This document shows, piece by piece, positions 8,106 to 16,905 of a stretch of DNA of 38,352 bases. Every line of letters begins with the position of its first letter. The first letter of the stretch is position 1. The stretch spans positions 1 through 38,352 of the IMG/VR virus record IMGVR_UViG_3300008120_000240, one strand, 5' to 3'. The notes below the pieces were generated by a model. That model was not told the origin of the DNA. It saw nothing but the letters and a program-made list of their open reading frames with translations, and did no database searches. The translations under genes and the position numbers were made by a program. The stretch is from a virus.

Positions 8106-11100
8106 CAAAAAATTTACAGACGGAAATATTGCGTGGGAGGAGAGTTGTGATAATATAATTCTTGTTGACCCAAACAAAATCTATGACAAAAACGGTCAAT
8201 TCCAAGAAAGACTCGTTCAGCATGAGAATTTGATTATGTATGCCAATTTGGAAGCAAGAATTATTCCAAGAACAAAACTTGCTGTTGGTGAAAATTTTGA
8301 TGAATTAGCGAAAAATAAAGTAATTGCTAATTTCGGAGGTACACCTGACGGTAAGATTAATTTTTTAAAACCGCAGGGTGATTCACAATACTTTGACACT
8401 AGTTGGTCAGACCAAATTACAGGACAAGGGGCTTTAGAAGGAAGAGGAATAAATCAACAACAAGAAAATAGAGTTGTTGCTGGTAATGTAGTTAGATTTC
8501 CAAGAACGGTTTTAAATAAATTGGATACCGGTTTACTTGGAATAACAAGTATTAAAATTGCAAATAACACATCATTTATACCTCAGGTGTCAATTGAAAT
8601 GGTTGACGTTCAGGGTAGAACATTATTTGAACAAGGTGAAAATTCACCATACTCAGCCTTCTTACAATTACCATATCCTTTGTTTTATTTAACGGTTAAG
8701 GGGTATTATGGTAAGGCAATTCGATATGAATTGATGTTAAAAAGTTTCAATGCGAGGTTTGACCCAACAAAAGGTGATTACATTGTTAGTGTAGAATTTA
8801 TTGGTAGAACCGCAGCTATTTTGAGTGATGTTCCTATGGCGGCACTTTATGCTCTACCTCACATGTATAACACTACTTTAGAGGTACAAAACGCTGAAGA
8901 TACTTTAACACAATCGACATCACAACAAATTTTACAAAACGCTAATAATCCTGACGAAACTACGGGTGCGTTAGCGAGACAACAACAGTCAGGGTTGAAT
9001 GTGACTCAGCCGGTAACCTCAATATCACTCACAAAAGGATATCAAAAAATTTCACAAGCTTATCAATATTACAAAAGTAGAGGTTTAATTAATCCTGATT
9101 TTCCTGAGTTGACTTTAGCTCAGTTAAAGATGAAACTTGATGGTTTAGAAAAATATATTTCACAAAGTTTTTCAAAACAAGATTTGGGAGTTTTGAATGA
9201 TATTGATGATTATAGGGAATTACTAACATTATATCGTGAAAACATTTATGGACAAAATGCTCGTGCATGGTTTATAAAATACATGGATGCAAAAAATGTA
9301 TTAGTTACCAAAGAGACAGGTGAATTAGTATATAAGTTCCAAAAAAAATACAGTGGTGATTTACAAACAAGAAAAGATGCTTTAGTTGAATTAAATAATT
9401 TAATTCAGAAGTATAATGAAAAATTATTAACAAATGCTACCTTCGGTACTGATGGTACGTATCAAATTAATAGTAAAAAACAAAGTTCTGCGTTGGCGTT
9501 TGATATTGGAATTGATGACTTTACGGTTTCTTTGAACCCTGAAAACATTGAAGAACAAATTGATGTTAACAAATCAGTAATCCTTTCAAAGGGAATTGCT
9601 CAGCCAACATCCGCAGATACTCTTTCATTTTTAGCTGCTTTGAAAATTGATTTGACTACAGCATCCTATAAGTTTGATTGGCAAACAAAACAAATTGTGC
9701 CTGATAGCAATTCAGAATACTATAAGTTTGGTACAATATTTCAAAGTAGTAAGTATGTAAAAAATTCTTTCCTAAATACTCTGTCGGATTTAGAATCTCG
9801 ATTTGGTAAACTACAAGAAAAAATTGAACGTGAATTATCTGAAGCCTTATTAGAAAAAATAGAAAATTCAGAAACTGGTCTTGGATTCAAACCTACAATC
9901 AGAAATGTTATGGCGGTTATCATGGCGAGTGTTGATGGGTTTTATTCTTTAATGGATGATGTACATACTAACGCTTGGTCATTAAGAGCAGACCCTATAA
10001 GATTAGATGCTATTTTAAGTAATAACGAGGCGAATGGTGTCGATACAAAAGATTCGGTACCAGGTACACAAACAGGTGAAGAAAATTTTATATACCCTTG
10101 GCCACAATATTTTGAGTCGGAAGTAGATGAAAATGGGAACTCAAGTTTTGTTTTAAAATACATTGCAGACCCCAACACAACAAATAGAACCAAAGGTTAC
10201 TTATATGATAAATGGCCTGAGGTTGAATTTGTTGAACAGTATATCACGGGAGCGTTATTAAGACAAGCATTACCAGAACCCATTACATCACCAAACCAAA
10301 AACAAAGTGCACCCTTCATACCAAACAATGCTATAGAGTTTCCATATAATGTTACACCATACGGAAACAAGTCTGCAGTTCCTTTTTATTATGAAATTTT
10401 TGAAAGAACATACTTAGCCACAAACTACTCAAAGTTATTTAAATCACCACAATCAAAACAAGATTTATATGCGGTAATTGGTGACTTTGAGGCGTATACT
10501 ATTAAACAACAGATATTATCAGACCCGTTCTTGATGATGCAATTAAAAAGATACGGTTTTAATTTTACTAATTTTGTACCGTTCTTGGAAAATATTTCAA
10601 ACGACGGTAAGGGTGAAAGTTGGGCGTTATATCAAAGAGACTATTTTGTAACACCATATATCAAAACTTATGTTGAAAAAGACTCGGCAATCTATTCATT
10701 AGAGCAATTGAATGCTGATAGTATTACGGTAGATGAATCGCAAGAAAGTGAAAACAATTTGATTGAATACCTCAAAGGTAGTGATTCATCTGCGATGACA
10801 ATTACTGACACATATCCATTTACAAGTCTTTCTTGGTTGAAAACAAATATGGCTTATGGTTCGACAATCGCATCGGTTGAAGATGCTAACGATACTACTA
10901 AATCACTTTATTGGTTGGATAGTAAGAAAACTATATCATCATTTAATCCAAGACAACTGATAAGTCCTATTAATGATGTTCCGTTTACTACTCTAACATG
11001 GAAAAACACATCATTAAATCAAAACATACAAGGTGGAGGAGTACAACCACAAGTTCAAACTAACTTGGAACTTAACACCTACTTCCTTGAAAAGTTCACA

Positions 11101-14100
11101 AACAATGATAAGTTGATAATAACTGAATCAAACATTGACTACGGAAGTGATTACTCGGGTAAGATATCAAGATATCAAACAACTTCATTGTTGAATACAC
11201 CATATTTTGTAAATGCAATAATGGAGGGTGTTGATAACGTGAAAAACGGAAATCAATATCCTTACAAAAATCTTGGTTATCTATTCTTAAATTCATTACC
11301 AATATCAACATTAAGGGAAAAAACTCTTTCAGCTGAATTGACCGACACTATAATTTCTGAAAGACAAAACAGTTATATATCAAGTATATTCAACAAAGTA
11401 TCGGCAATACACAAGTTACCATATGCATTTATATTAAAGTACGGTTCAATTTGGCACAGATACAAAACATACATTGAGAATGGTACCGATATGTTGGATA
11501 GTGTTTGGAAAAATTTTGATTACGATGTGGCGTACGACCCAACAACATCAGCCAGCACCACAACCTACCAAATAACAGATTATCAAGGTTCGGCATATAC
11601 ATACTCATTGAACTATAATAACATGGGTAGTGTGGGGGTTAACGTTGGTATGTACCCAAAGGTAATAAACTCATTATATTACATGTTCAATGATGAAGAT
11701 ATTATTACAGGTTATACTTCATCGGATTGGACTTCAGCGTATGATAACGGTTTGAGAATTGGTAAAACAAATCAATCTTCGATTAATTTAGGATTGGGTT
11801 CTATGCTCGGTGACCCCTTAAATTCAGTCTCAATTAAGAACTGGTATTCATTTATCAATATTACTCAAACAAGTATAAATTCAGAGTTGATACCAAGAAT
11901 TTTGGTTGTACCGTCAACAGGTGGATTAAAGTTCAACCAATACAAATTTGAGAATCAAAATCCTTTACTAACAAATTTTGAAAAAACATCTACTCAAATT
12001 CAATCTGATGAGACTCTTTATGATGGTTCGGTAAGAACACTATGGAACTCATCTAATTTCGGATATTTCAATCATAGCCTGACCAAAAAACCTTCTTACA
12101 ATGAATATCTAAAGATTGTAGACCCGGCAAAAGAATATCAAAATCCTTTTGACATTACATATCAGGGTGAATACTCAAATATTGAAGACATATTTGGTAC
12201 GTTTACTAAACAGATATTAGATGATTTTGAACAAGAGTTTTTAAGATTTGTTCAAAAACCTTCTGATAGTATAATTGCCTTGGCGGGAGAACAACTTGGT
12301 TTAGATTTTTTCACACCAAACATATTAAGTTCTTGGGAAAATAGAAATTTAATATCAGTATTAAGTAGTTTATTTACAATATCAGATGTAACACTTACCG
12401 GTAATGAGGATAAGGACGGTCCGCTTATTGCAGACAAACAATTATCATCATTTGCGTTTGGTATTGATAATTTCCTTTCATACCAAGTCGTATTCAAACG
12501 AGGTAATCCTTCGAATTTTAATAGACGTGTTTGGAATTCATTCTCTACTAATCAAACAGTCAAACCATTAGACCCGGTTGATTTTGGAAAATATGTACCT
12601 GGTTCGTTACCTACATCTGGTGGAACAACACTTAGTGTTTCAAAATCACAAAATGCCGATGCTTGGGAACAATTATACCTCAACGTTGGTGAGTATAAAT
12701 TGAATTCATTAGCGTATAAAGATTCGGGTTCATACATTACCGATTTCTTCATTGATTTTAATATTGAATTTACCGCAGAAAACGTGGTTGTTTTAGCACC
12801 ATTAATTAAAATGTATGCAACCCAAAAGGTTGAAAACGGACCGTCATATAGTTCTACGTCATTCTTGACAAGTTTTAATACTTATCTTTCTGATTTAAAC
12901 AAATACCAATCTAATATTCTAAATCATGTATTTAGATATTTGAATCAAAATTTACCAAACATTACTGAGGTTAAAAATCAAAGAGTAAGTGCTTTGGATG
13001 GTGAAGTTGCAAAAGTAGAAATATGGGAGACATTTAAAGCAATGAATGATAAATGGATTGCTGGTGGAGATTTTAAAAACCGAAGTCTTTTTGAGGATTT
13101 TATGTTCTTGGATAGGGCTAACAGAGACATCGGAAATAAACTTATTGTTGATGTGACAACACTAACAGGGTATCTATCATCGACAAATGATAAGTTATCG
13201 GTTTATAGTTTAATAAGTGAATTGTTAAGTAAAAACAATTTCTTATTTATGGCGTTACCGGCTTATGTAAATTTCTATGGTGTACAAGAAACAGGTAAAG
13301 GGGGAACACCAGTTAATGTTGATATACCTAATAGTGCTTTTGGAACATATTTAGAAGTCGACTATCAACAATCAAAGCCAAAGTTTGTGTGTATCTATAC
13401 AGATAAACTTTCTGAACACACCCAACAGAAAAACAACATAGACTATAGATTTAATTCTGACAGTTTTGATATTGGAAGGTGTGCTGACAATCCATTGAGA
13501 GAATCAAACCCAACTAAAGACGACTTTGGTAGTTCTAATAAAGTTGTTGCATTTAATGTAGATTTTGGAGTAAGAAATCAAAATATTTTCAAATCTATAT
13601 CATTAAATCAATCACAATACAAAAATACATCAGAGACATTCACAGTGCTTGTTGATATTGCTAACCAAGGTAAAGGTCAAAAAGCGGTCCAACAAAGTAC
13701 TTCACTTTATAATTTATATAAAACAAGAAGTTACACTTGTGATGTTGAGTCTATGGGTAATGCCATGGTCCAACCAACAATGTATTTCAACCTAAGATAT
13801 GTTCCAATGTTTACAGGAGCGTATTGGATTACCAATGTTGTTCATAATATATCTCCACAGGATTTCACAACTACTTTTTCCGGAGTAAGAATTTCAAAAT
13901 ATGCGTTCCCGAATTTCAGTAAATTAACAATGGGAGTTAATATTGATTTGTTGAGAAGGTATCAAAAGAAAAAAGAAGTTATACCGGTATCTGTTACTGC
14001 AGAAACACCAACAACTAGTATTATTTCAGTTAGTGGTAAGACTAATGGAAATGTTAGTAAGACACCAATCAAAACTGTTGCTGCAAGTTGTAAAACTGCA

Positions 14101-14685
14101 TACCCATCACTTCCGTTTGTTGATGCAAATTATACGGTTATTGGTAAACAAAATGTTGTAAACTACTTGAATACAAGAACAGATGTGCCTTTGAATATAA
14201 GAAAGTTAGTATTTGCTATGGCAACACAAGAACAAAACAAAAGTCCAAACCAGTTTGGTTGTGTTGGTAATGACTTGTACGGTATACACACGGATGGTAA
14301 ATGGCCACCAAATATGATGTCATTTGTTATTGGACAGGAATGTGTTTCAGTAATTGAGGGAGGAAAACGACCATTGGCAATATTTGATTCATTTGAAGAT
14401 GCTATTAATTTTGTGTTGGCGAGATTCAACACAAGTGCATTCAATAACCTATTCAATGTATATAAATTGAAATATGGAAGTGAAGGAGAGGCTGCCGCTA
14501 GAATATGGTTGGGATGGTGGAATACTGGTGTTGGTATGAAGAGACCGGGTGATGGTCCATTATCAAAAGAGACTCGTTTGAATGAGCAAATAAATGCTAG
14601 AATTTCTAGAGGAACACCTTGGACTGTCACTGTAAGTATATTCCAAAATGCGATAAATAGGGCTAGAGTATTAGGATTACAATAA
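8095..14685 (+). CDS. Giant baseplate hub protein with C-terminal murein hydrolase-like domain
   Basis: The 2196-residue protein appears to combine roles that T4 splits between gp27 (391 residues) and gp5 (575 residues). Residues about 184-243 form a strand-rich domain (LPYPLFYLTVKGYYGK, then FNARFDPTKGDYIVSVEF). Residues about 1879-1933 look like the hub barrel of gp27/gpD families: NAMVQPTMYFNLRYVPMF, GAYWITNVVHNI, then FTTTFSGVRIS. After a Ser/Thr linker, residues about 2015-2196 resemble a lysozyme or glucosaminidase-type domain, with candidate catalytic Glu2046 in FAMATQEQNKSP, a GNDLYGIHTDGKW loop, SFEDAINFVLARF and WLGWWNTG. It would sit at the tail tip and open the cell wall on ejection. 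The middle 1500 residues are unrecognised. It overlaps the upstream gene by 11 bases. Confidence 0.7.
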   Translation: MADNKKFTDGNIAWEESCDNIILVDPNKIYDKNGQFQERLVQHENLIMYANLEARIIPRTKLAVGENFDELAKNKVIANFGGTPDGKINFLKPQGDSQYFDTSWSDQITGQGALEGRGINQQQENRVVAGNVVRFPRTVLNKLDTGLLGITSIKIANNTSFIPQVSIEMVDVQGRTLFEQGENSPYSAFLQLPYPLFYLTVKGYYGKAIRYELMLKSFNARFDPTKGDYIVSVEFIGRTAAILSDVPMAALYALPHMYNTTLEVQNAEDTLTQSTSQQILQNANNPDETTGALARQQQSGLNVTQPVTSISLTKGYQKISQAYQYYKSRGLINPDFPELTLAQLKMKLDGLEKYISQSFSKQDLGVLNDIDDYRELLTLYRENIYGQNARAWFIKYMDAKNVLVTKETGELVYKFQKKYSGDLQTRKDALVELNNLIQKYNEKLLTNATFGTDGTYQINSKKQSSALAFDIGIDDFTVSLNPENIEEQIDVNKSVILSKGIAQPTSADTLSFLAALKIDLTTASYKFDWQTKQIVPDSNSEYYKFGTIFQSSKYVKNSFLNTLSDLESRFGKLQEKIERELSEALLEKIENSETGLGFKPTIRNVMAVIMASVDGFYSLMDDVHTNAWSLRADPIRLDAILSNNEANGVDTKDSVPGTQTGEENFIYPWPQYFESEVDENGNSSFVLKYIADPNTTNRTKGYLYDKWPEVEFVEQYITGALLRQALPEPITSPNQKQSAPFIPNNAIEFPYNVTPYGNKSAVPFYYEIFERTYLATNYSKLFKSPQSKQDLYAVIGDFEAYTIKQQILSDPFLMMQLKRYGFNFTNFVPFLENISNDGKGESWALYQRDYFVTPYIKTYVEKDSAIYSLEQLNADSITVDESQESENNLIEYLKGSDSSAMTITDTYPFTSLSWLKTNMAYGSTIASVEDANDTTKSLYWLDSKKTISSFNPRQLISPINDVPFTTLTWKNTSLNQNIQGGGVQPQVQTNLELNTYFLEKFTNNDKLIITESNIDYGSDYSGKISRYQTTSLLNTPYFVNAIMEGVDNVKNGNQYPYKNLGYLFLNSLPISTLREKTLSAELTDTIISERQNSYISSIFNKVSAIHKLPYAFILKYGSIWHRYKTYIENGTDMLDSVWKNFDYDVAYDPTTSASTTTYQITDYQGSAYTYSLNYNNMGSVGVNVGMYPKVINSLYYMFNDEDIITGYTSSDWTSAYDNGLRIGKTNQSSINLGLGSMLGDPLNSVSIKNWYSFINITQTSINSELIPRILVVPSTGGLKFNQYKFENQNPLLTNFEKTSTQIQSDETLYDGSVRTLWNSSNFGYFNHSLTKKPSYNEYLKIVDPAKEYQNPFDITYQGEYSNIEDIFGTFTKQILDDFEQEFLRFVQKPSDSIIALAGEQLGLDFFTPNILSSWENRNLISVLSSLFTISDVTLTGNEDKDGPLIADKQLSSFAFGIDNFLSYQVVFKRGNPSNFNRRVWNSFSTNQTVKPLDPVDFGKYVPGSLPTSGGTTLSVSKSQNADAWEQLYLNVGEYKLNSLAYKDSGSYITDFFIDFNIEFTAENVVVLAPLIKMYATQKVENGPSYSSTSFLTSFNTYLSDLNKYQSNILNHVFRYLNQNLPNITEVKNQRVSALDGEVAKVEIWETFKAMNDKWIAGGDFKNRSLFEDFMFLDRANRDIGNKLIVDVTTLTGYLSSTNDKLSVYSLISELLSKNNFLFMALPAYVNFYGVQETGKGGTPVNVDIPNSAFGTYLEVDYQQSKPKFVCIYTDKLSEHTQQKNNIDYRFNSDSFDIGRCADNPLRESNPTKDDFGSSNKVVAFNVDFGVRNQNIFKSISLNQSQYKNTSETFTVLVDIANQGKGQKAVQQSTSLYNLYKTRSYTCDVESMGNAMVQPTMYFNLRYVPMFTGAYWITNVVHNISPQDFTTTFSGVRISKYAFPNFSKLTMGVNIDLLRRYQKKKEVIPVSVTAETPTTSIISVSGKTNGNVSKTPIKTVAASCKTAYPSLPFVDANYTVIGKQNVVNYLNTRTDVPLNIRKLVFAMATQEQNKSPNQFGCVGNDLYGIHTDGKWPPNMMSFVIGQECVSVIEGGKRPLAIFDSFEDAINFVLARFNTSAFNNLFNVYKLKYGSEGEAAARIWLGWWNTGVGMKRPGDGPLSKETRLNEQINARISRGTPWTVTVSIFQNAINRARVLGLQ

Positions 14686-14703
14686 AATTAGTAAATATTG
14701 ATA

Positions 14704-14710
14704 TATTTAT
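14704..14710 (+). promoter_or_regulatory. TATTTAT-type late promoter candidate
   Basis: TATTTAT directly abuts an ATG at 14711 but lies 25 bases before the in-frame ATG at 14729, matching the 22-23 base spacing at the other sites. This argues for 14729 as the real start codon. Confidence 0.35.
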
Positions 14711-14728
14711 ATGTTAAAACCATTTGTT

Positions 14729-14953
14729 ATGGATATTAAAAATTTATTAGACAATTATCTTTCTAAAGATACAAGATTATCAGAAAGAGAAACAGGTAAC
14801 GGTTACAAGGAAGTTTGTGACTTGGATACTGGAGACTGCTACACAGTAAGAATGAAAGACGGTCTTATTGAAAGAGTGGACAACACAATGAAAATAAATA
14901 GAACTCTTAAGGTTGAAACTTCACACGGAGTTAAGACTTTATTGAACGGTTAA
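14729..14953 (+). CDS. Small hypothetical protein
   Basis: The 74-residue protein begins MDIKNLLDNYLSKDTRL and is charged, with two cysteines close together in VCDLDTGDCY and a strand-rich C-terminal half. I do not recognise a family. An in-frame ATG at 14711 would add six residues (MLKPFV), but that codon abuts a promoter-like TATTTAT, so 14729 is preferred; the difference does not affect the core. It lies between the hub gene and an acidic coiled-coil protein, 11 bases before the latter, and shares its transcription unit, which ends at the terminator at 15651. A late or virion-associated role is possible from position only. Confidence 0.6.
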   Translation: MDIKNLLDNYLSKDTRLSERETGNGYKEVCDLDTGDCYTVRMKDGLIERVDNTMKINRTLKVETSHGVKTLLNG

Positions 14954-14964
14954 AGAAAAACAAA

Positions 14965-15630
14965 ATGTCATTAGAGAAAAAAATTATCGAAGAAGTTCAA
15001 AGATATAATAAAATTAACAAATATATCGTTGAACAAGAAACAACAACAGACCCGTTAGCTGATTTTACGGGTGCTGGTACAGATGAAACATTACCACCAC
15101 CAACAACGGACACACCACCACCAACAGGTCCTGAAGAAATTGCAGAACCAATTGATACGGCAACTGACCCCGATGTTGAAAAGTTGGATGATGAAGGAAA
15201 ATCTGTAGACGAAAAATCAGAAGATTCTTCAACTGAAGAATTGGACATCACAGACTTAGTATCAGCTCAAAAAGATATTCAATCTAAACAAGATGAGTAT
15301 ATGAGTACTATGTTTGAAAAACTTGAAGACTTAACAAGTAAGTTAGAAGCGATGGATTCTATTTTTGAAAAAATTAATTCATTAGAATCTAAAATTGAAA
15401 AGTATCGTGAAAAAACTCCTGAAGAAAAATTACACTTAAGAAGTTTAGACTCATACCCTTTCAATCAAAAGTTAACTGATTTCTTTGAGGATAAAAAAGA
15501 AGACATGGAAAAATCAGGTAAAAATGAATATGTTTTAACTGATGATGAAGTTGAAAACTTTTCACCCAATGAAATTAAAAAAACATTCAACAAATTTACG
15601 GACCAATATCCTAAAAATTATTATTCTTGA
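14965..15630 (+). CDS. Acidic proline-rich coiled-coil protein, function unknown
   Basis: The 221-residue protein is strongly acidic. A basic helix at the start (MSLEKKIIEEVQRYNKINKY) is followed by a disordered Pro/Thr/Asp/Glu-rich segment at about residues 25-80 (LPPPTTDTPPPTGPEEI), a coiled coil at about 90-145 (YMSTMFEKLEDLTSKLEA, then FEKINSLESKIEKY), and a C-terminal domain beginning LHLRSLDSYPFNQKL. It ends in YPKNYYS. No enzyme motif is visible. It is the last gene before a strong terminator and follows the tail hub genes, so a minor virion or assembly role is plausible but unproven. The leader AAAGAAAAACAAAATG is A-rich with no Shine-Dalgarno sequence. Confidence 0.65.
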   Translation: MSLEKKIIEEVQRYNKINKYIVEQETTTDPLADFTGAGTDETLPPPTTDTPPPTGPEEIAEPIDTATDPDVEKLDDEGKSVDEKSEDSSTEELDITDLVSAQKDIQSKQDEYMSTMFEKLEDLTSKLEAMDSIFEKINSLESKIEKYREKTPEEKLHLRSLDSYPFNQKLTDFFEDKKEDMEKSGKNEYVLTDDEVENFSPNEIKKTFNKFTDQYPKNYYS

Positions 15631-15650
15631 TAAAAATTTTTCTCTAATGA

Positions 15651-15685
15651 AAAGGACATCGAAAGGTGTCCTTTTTTGTTTTTCG
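15651..15685 (+). terminator. Rho-independent terminator ending the hub block
   Basis: A 10-bp stem with one G-T pair (AAAGGACATC at 15651-15660 and GGTGTCCTTT at 15665-15674) closes a GAAA loop and is followed by T-rich sequence. It has the same 10-bp stem and GAAA loop design as the terminator at 353-383. Confidence 0.9.
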
Positions 15686-15687
15686 GG

Positions 15688-15718
15688 TTTGACTTAATGG
15701 ATTGTTCAGTTATACTTA
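15688..15718 (+). promoter_or_regulatory. Host-like (Bacteroidetes-type) promoter candidate for gp32
   Basis: TTTG at 15688-15691 and TATACTTA at 15711-15718 are 19 bases apart, the spacing known for Bacteroidetes promoters (TTTG, 19-21 bases, TAnnTTTG). The downstream box matches four of six fixed positions. It lies directly after a terminator and before the gp32 gene, where a new promoter is needed. Confidence 0.45.
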
Positions 15719-15763
15719 TAGATGAGTAATAAGAGAACTTAAACTTTAAAAAAAACAAAAATT

Positions 15764-16618
15764 ATGTCAAACACAACTTTAGATGCAGTTCTTTCTCAGT
15801 ATGAGAAAAACACCGCACGTTCTCAAGGAACGGGCAACCAAATGTCTCAAGATGAGCGTATGAAGAAGTACTTCACAACTCTTTTGGACAAGAATTCACG
15901 TACAGGTCAAAAGCGTGTACGTATCCTCCCTACCCCTGATGGTTCATCCCCCTTCAAGGAAGTATGGTACCATGAAATTCAAGTGGATGGTAAGTGGGTT
16001 AAACTTTACGACCCAGGAAAAAATGACGGAGAGCGTTCTCCATTGACTGAGGTTTACGAAGAATTGATGTCAACAGGTAAAGAATCTGATAAGAAATTGG
16101 CACCTCAATATCGTTCACGTAAATTCTACATTGTTAAAGTTGTAGACCGTGATGCTGAAGATGATGGTGTTAAGTTTTGGAGATTTAAAGACAATTACAA
16201 ACAAGAAGGTATCTTGGACAAGATTATCCCAATTTGGAAACAAAAGGGTGATATTACAAATCCTGAAAATGGACGTGACCTTATCATCGAAATGGTAAAA
16301 TCTAAGACACCTGCAGGTAAAGAATATACGGTTGTTCAAACTATTATGTATGACGACCCAACACCACTTCACTCAGATGAAGCAATCAAAAAAGAGTGGG
16401 TTGAAGATGAGATGACTTGGAGTGACGTATACTCAAAGAAACCTGTAGAATATTTGGAAGCGGTTTCTCGTGGTGAAGTTCCACGTTGGGATTCTGATTT
16501 GAAAAAATATGTTTATGGTGACTCTGTTGAGGACATGACAATGGGTGGTGGTACACAATCTGAAAAGACTTATGACCCTCAATCTGAAATGGACCCAGAC
16601 GAGGAACTACCATTCTAA
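15764..16618 (+). CDS. Single-stranded DNA-binding protein, gp32-like
   Basis: The 284-residue protein (T4 gp32 has 301) coats single-stranded DNA during replication and recombination. The core has the gp32 pattern: KRVRILPTPDGSSPFKEVWY near residue 50, RKFYIVKVVDRDAEDDGVKF, and aromatic/basic strands; the C-terminus is acidic. It contains no cysteine at all, so the zinc site of T4 gp32 (three Cys and one His) is absent. The final residues DPDEELPF resemble the tip of bacterial SSB (DDDIPF) rather than that of T4. Twelve of 13 arginines use CGT, which fits heavy expression. The gene stands alone between two terminators, and its leader is A-rich and unstructured. The adjacent UvsX gene is its usual partner. 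Confidence 0.85.
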   Translation: MSNTTLDAVLSQYEKNTARSQGTGNQMSQDERMKKYFTTLLDKNSRTGQKRVRILPTPDGSSPFKEVWYHEIQVDGKWVKLYDPGKNDGERSPLTEVYEELMSTGKESDKKLAPQYRSRKFYIVKVVDRDAEDDGVKFWRFKDNYKQEGILDKIIPIWKQKGDITNPENGRDLIIEMVKSKTPAGKEYTVVQTIMYDDPTPLHSDEAIKKEWVEDEMTWSDVYSKKPVEYLEAVSRGEVPRWDSDLKKYVYGDSVEDMTMGGGTQSEKTYDPQSEMDPDEELPF

Positions 16619-16624
16619 TTTAAT

Positions 16625-16668
16625 GAGCATGGACACTTGCATAGACATAGTGTCCATGCTCTTTTTTT
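16625..16668 (+). terminator. Rho-independent terminator after gp32
   Basis: A perfect 12-bp stem (GAGCATGGACAC at 16625-16636 and GTGTCCATGCTC at 16650-16661) with a 13-base loop is followed by seven T residues at 16662-16668. It begins seven bases after the gp32 stop. Confidence 0.92.
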
Positions 16669-16683
16669 AAAAAAATACAGACA

Positions 16684-16905
16684 ATGAAAATAAGAAAATT
16701 AATGTACGAATCGCTCATCAAAAAGTATGAGAGTGAGATTGCTGAGGCTGAGGCAACTTTAATGGTGTACATGGAAAACCCTGTTGGTATTGGGGAACAT
16801 CCACAACACTTGGAAGAGATGGACAAGTTTGTCGAGAAATTGGCAAATGCAAAAGACAAGTTAGAAAATTTAAAAGAATTCTACAAATACAATTATGGCA
16901 ATTAA
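16684..16905 (+). CDS. Small conserved-looking coiled-coil protein
   Basis: The 73-residue protein is a helical hairpin: a first helix (YESLIKKYESEIAEAEATL), a turn with NPVGIGEHPQHLEEMD, and a second helix (KFVEKLANAKDKLENLKEF). I recall similar small proteins in marine T4-like phages, but no function is known to me. It overlaps the start of the UvsX-like gene by 11 bases, so the two are probably translationally coupled; a helper role in recombination or replication is only suggested by this. The gene begins 16 bases after the T tract of the gp32 terminator, leaving no room for its own promoter, so it depends on read-through. Confidence 0.65.
   Translation: MKIRKLMYESLIKKYESEIAEAEATLMVYMENPVGIGEHPQHLEEMDKFVEKLANAKDKLENLKEFYKYNYGN

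Noticed and set aside
14163-14630. Antisense open frame of 155 codons under the hub hydrolase domain
   Set aside because: It lies wholly inside a well-supported gene on the other strand, has no promoter or leader, and its composition mirrors the antisense of the hub protein.
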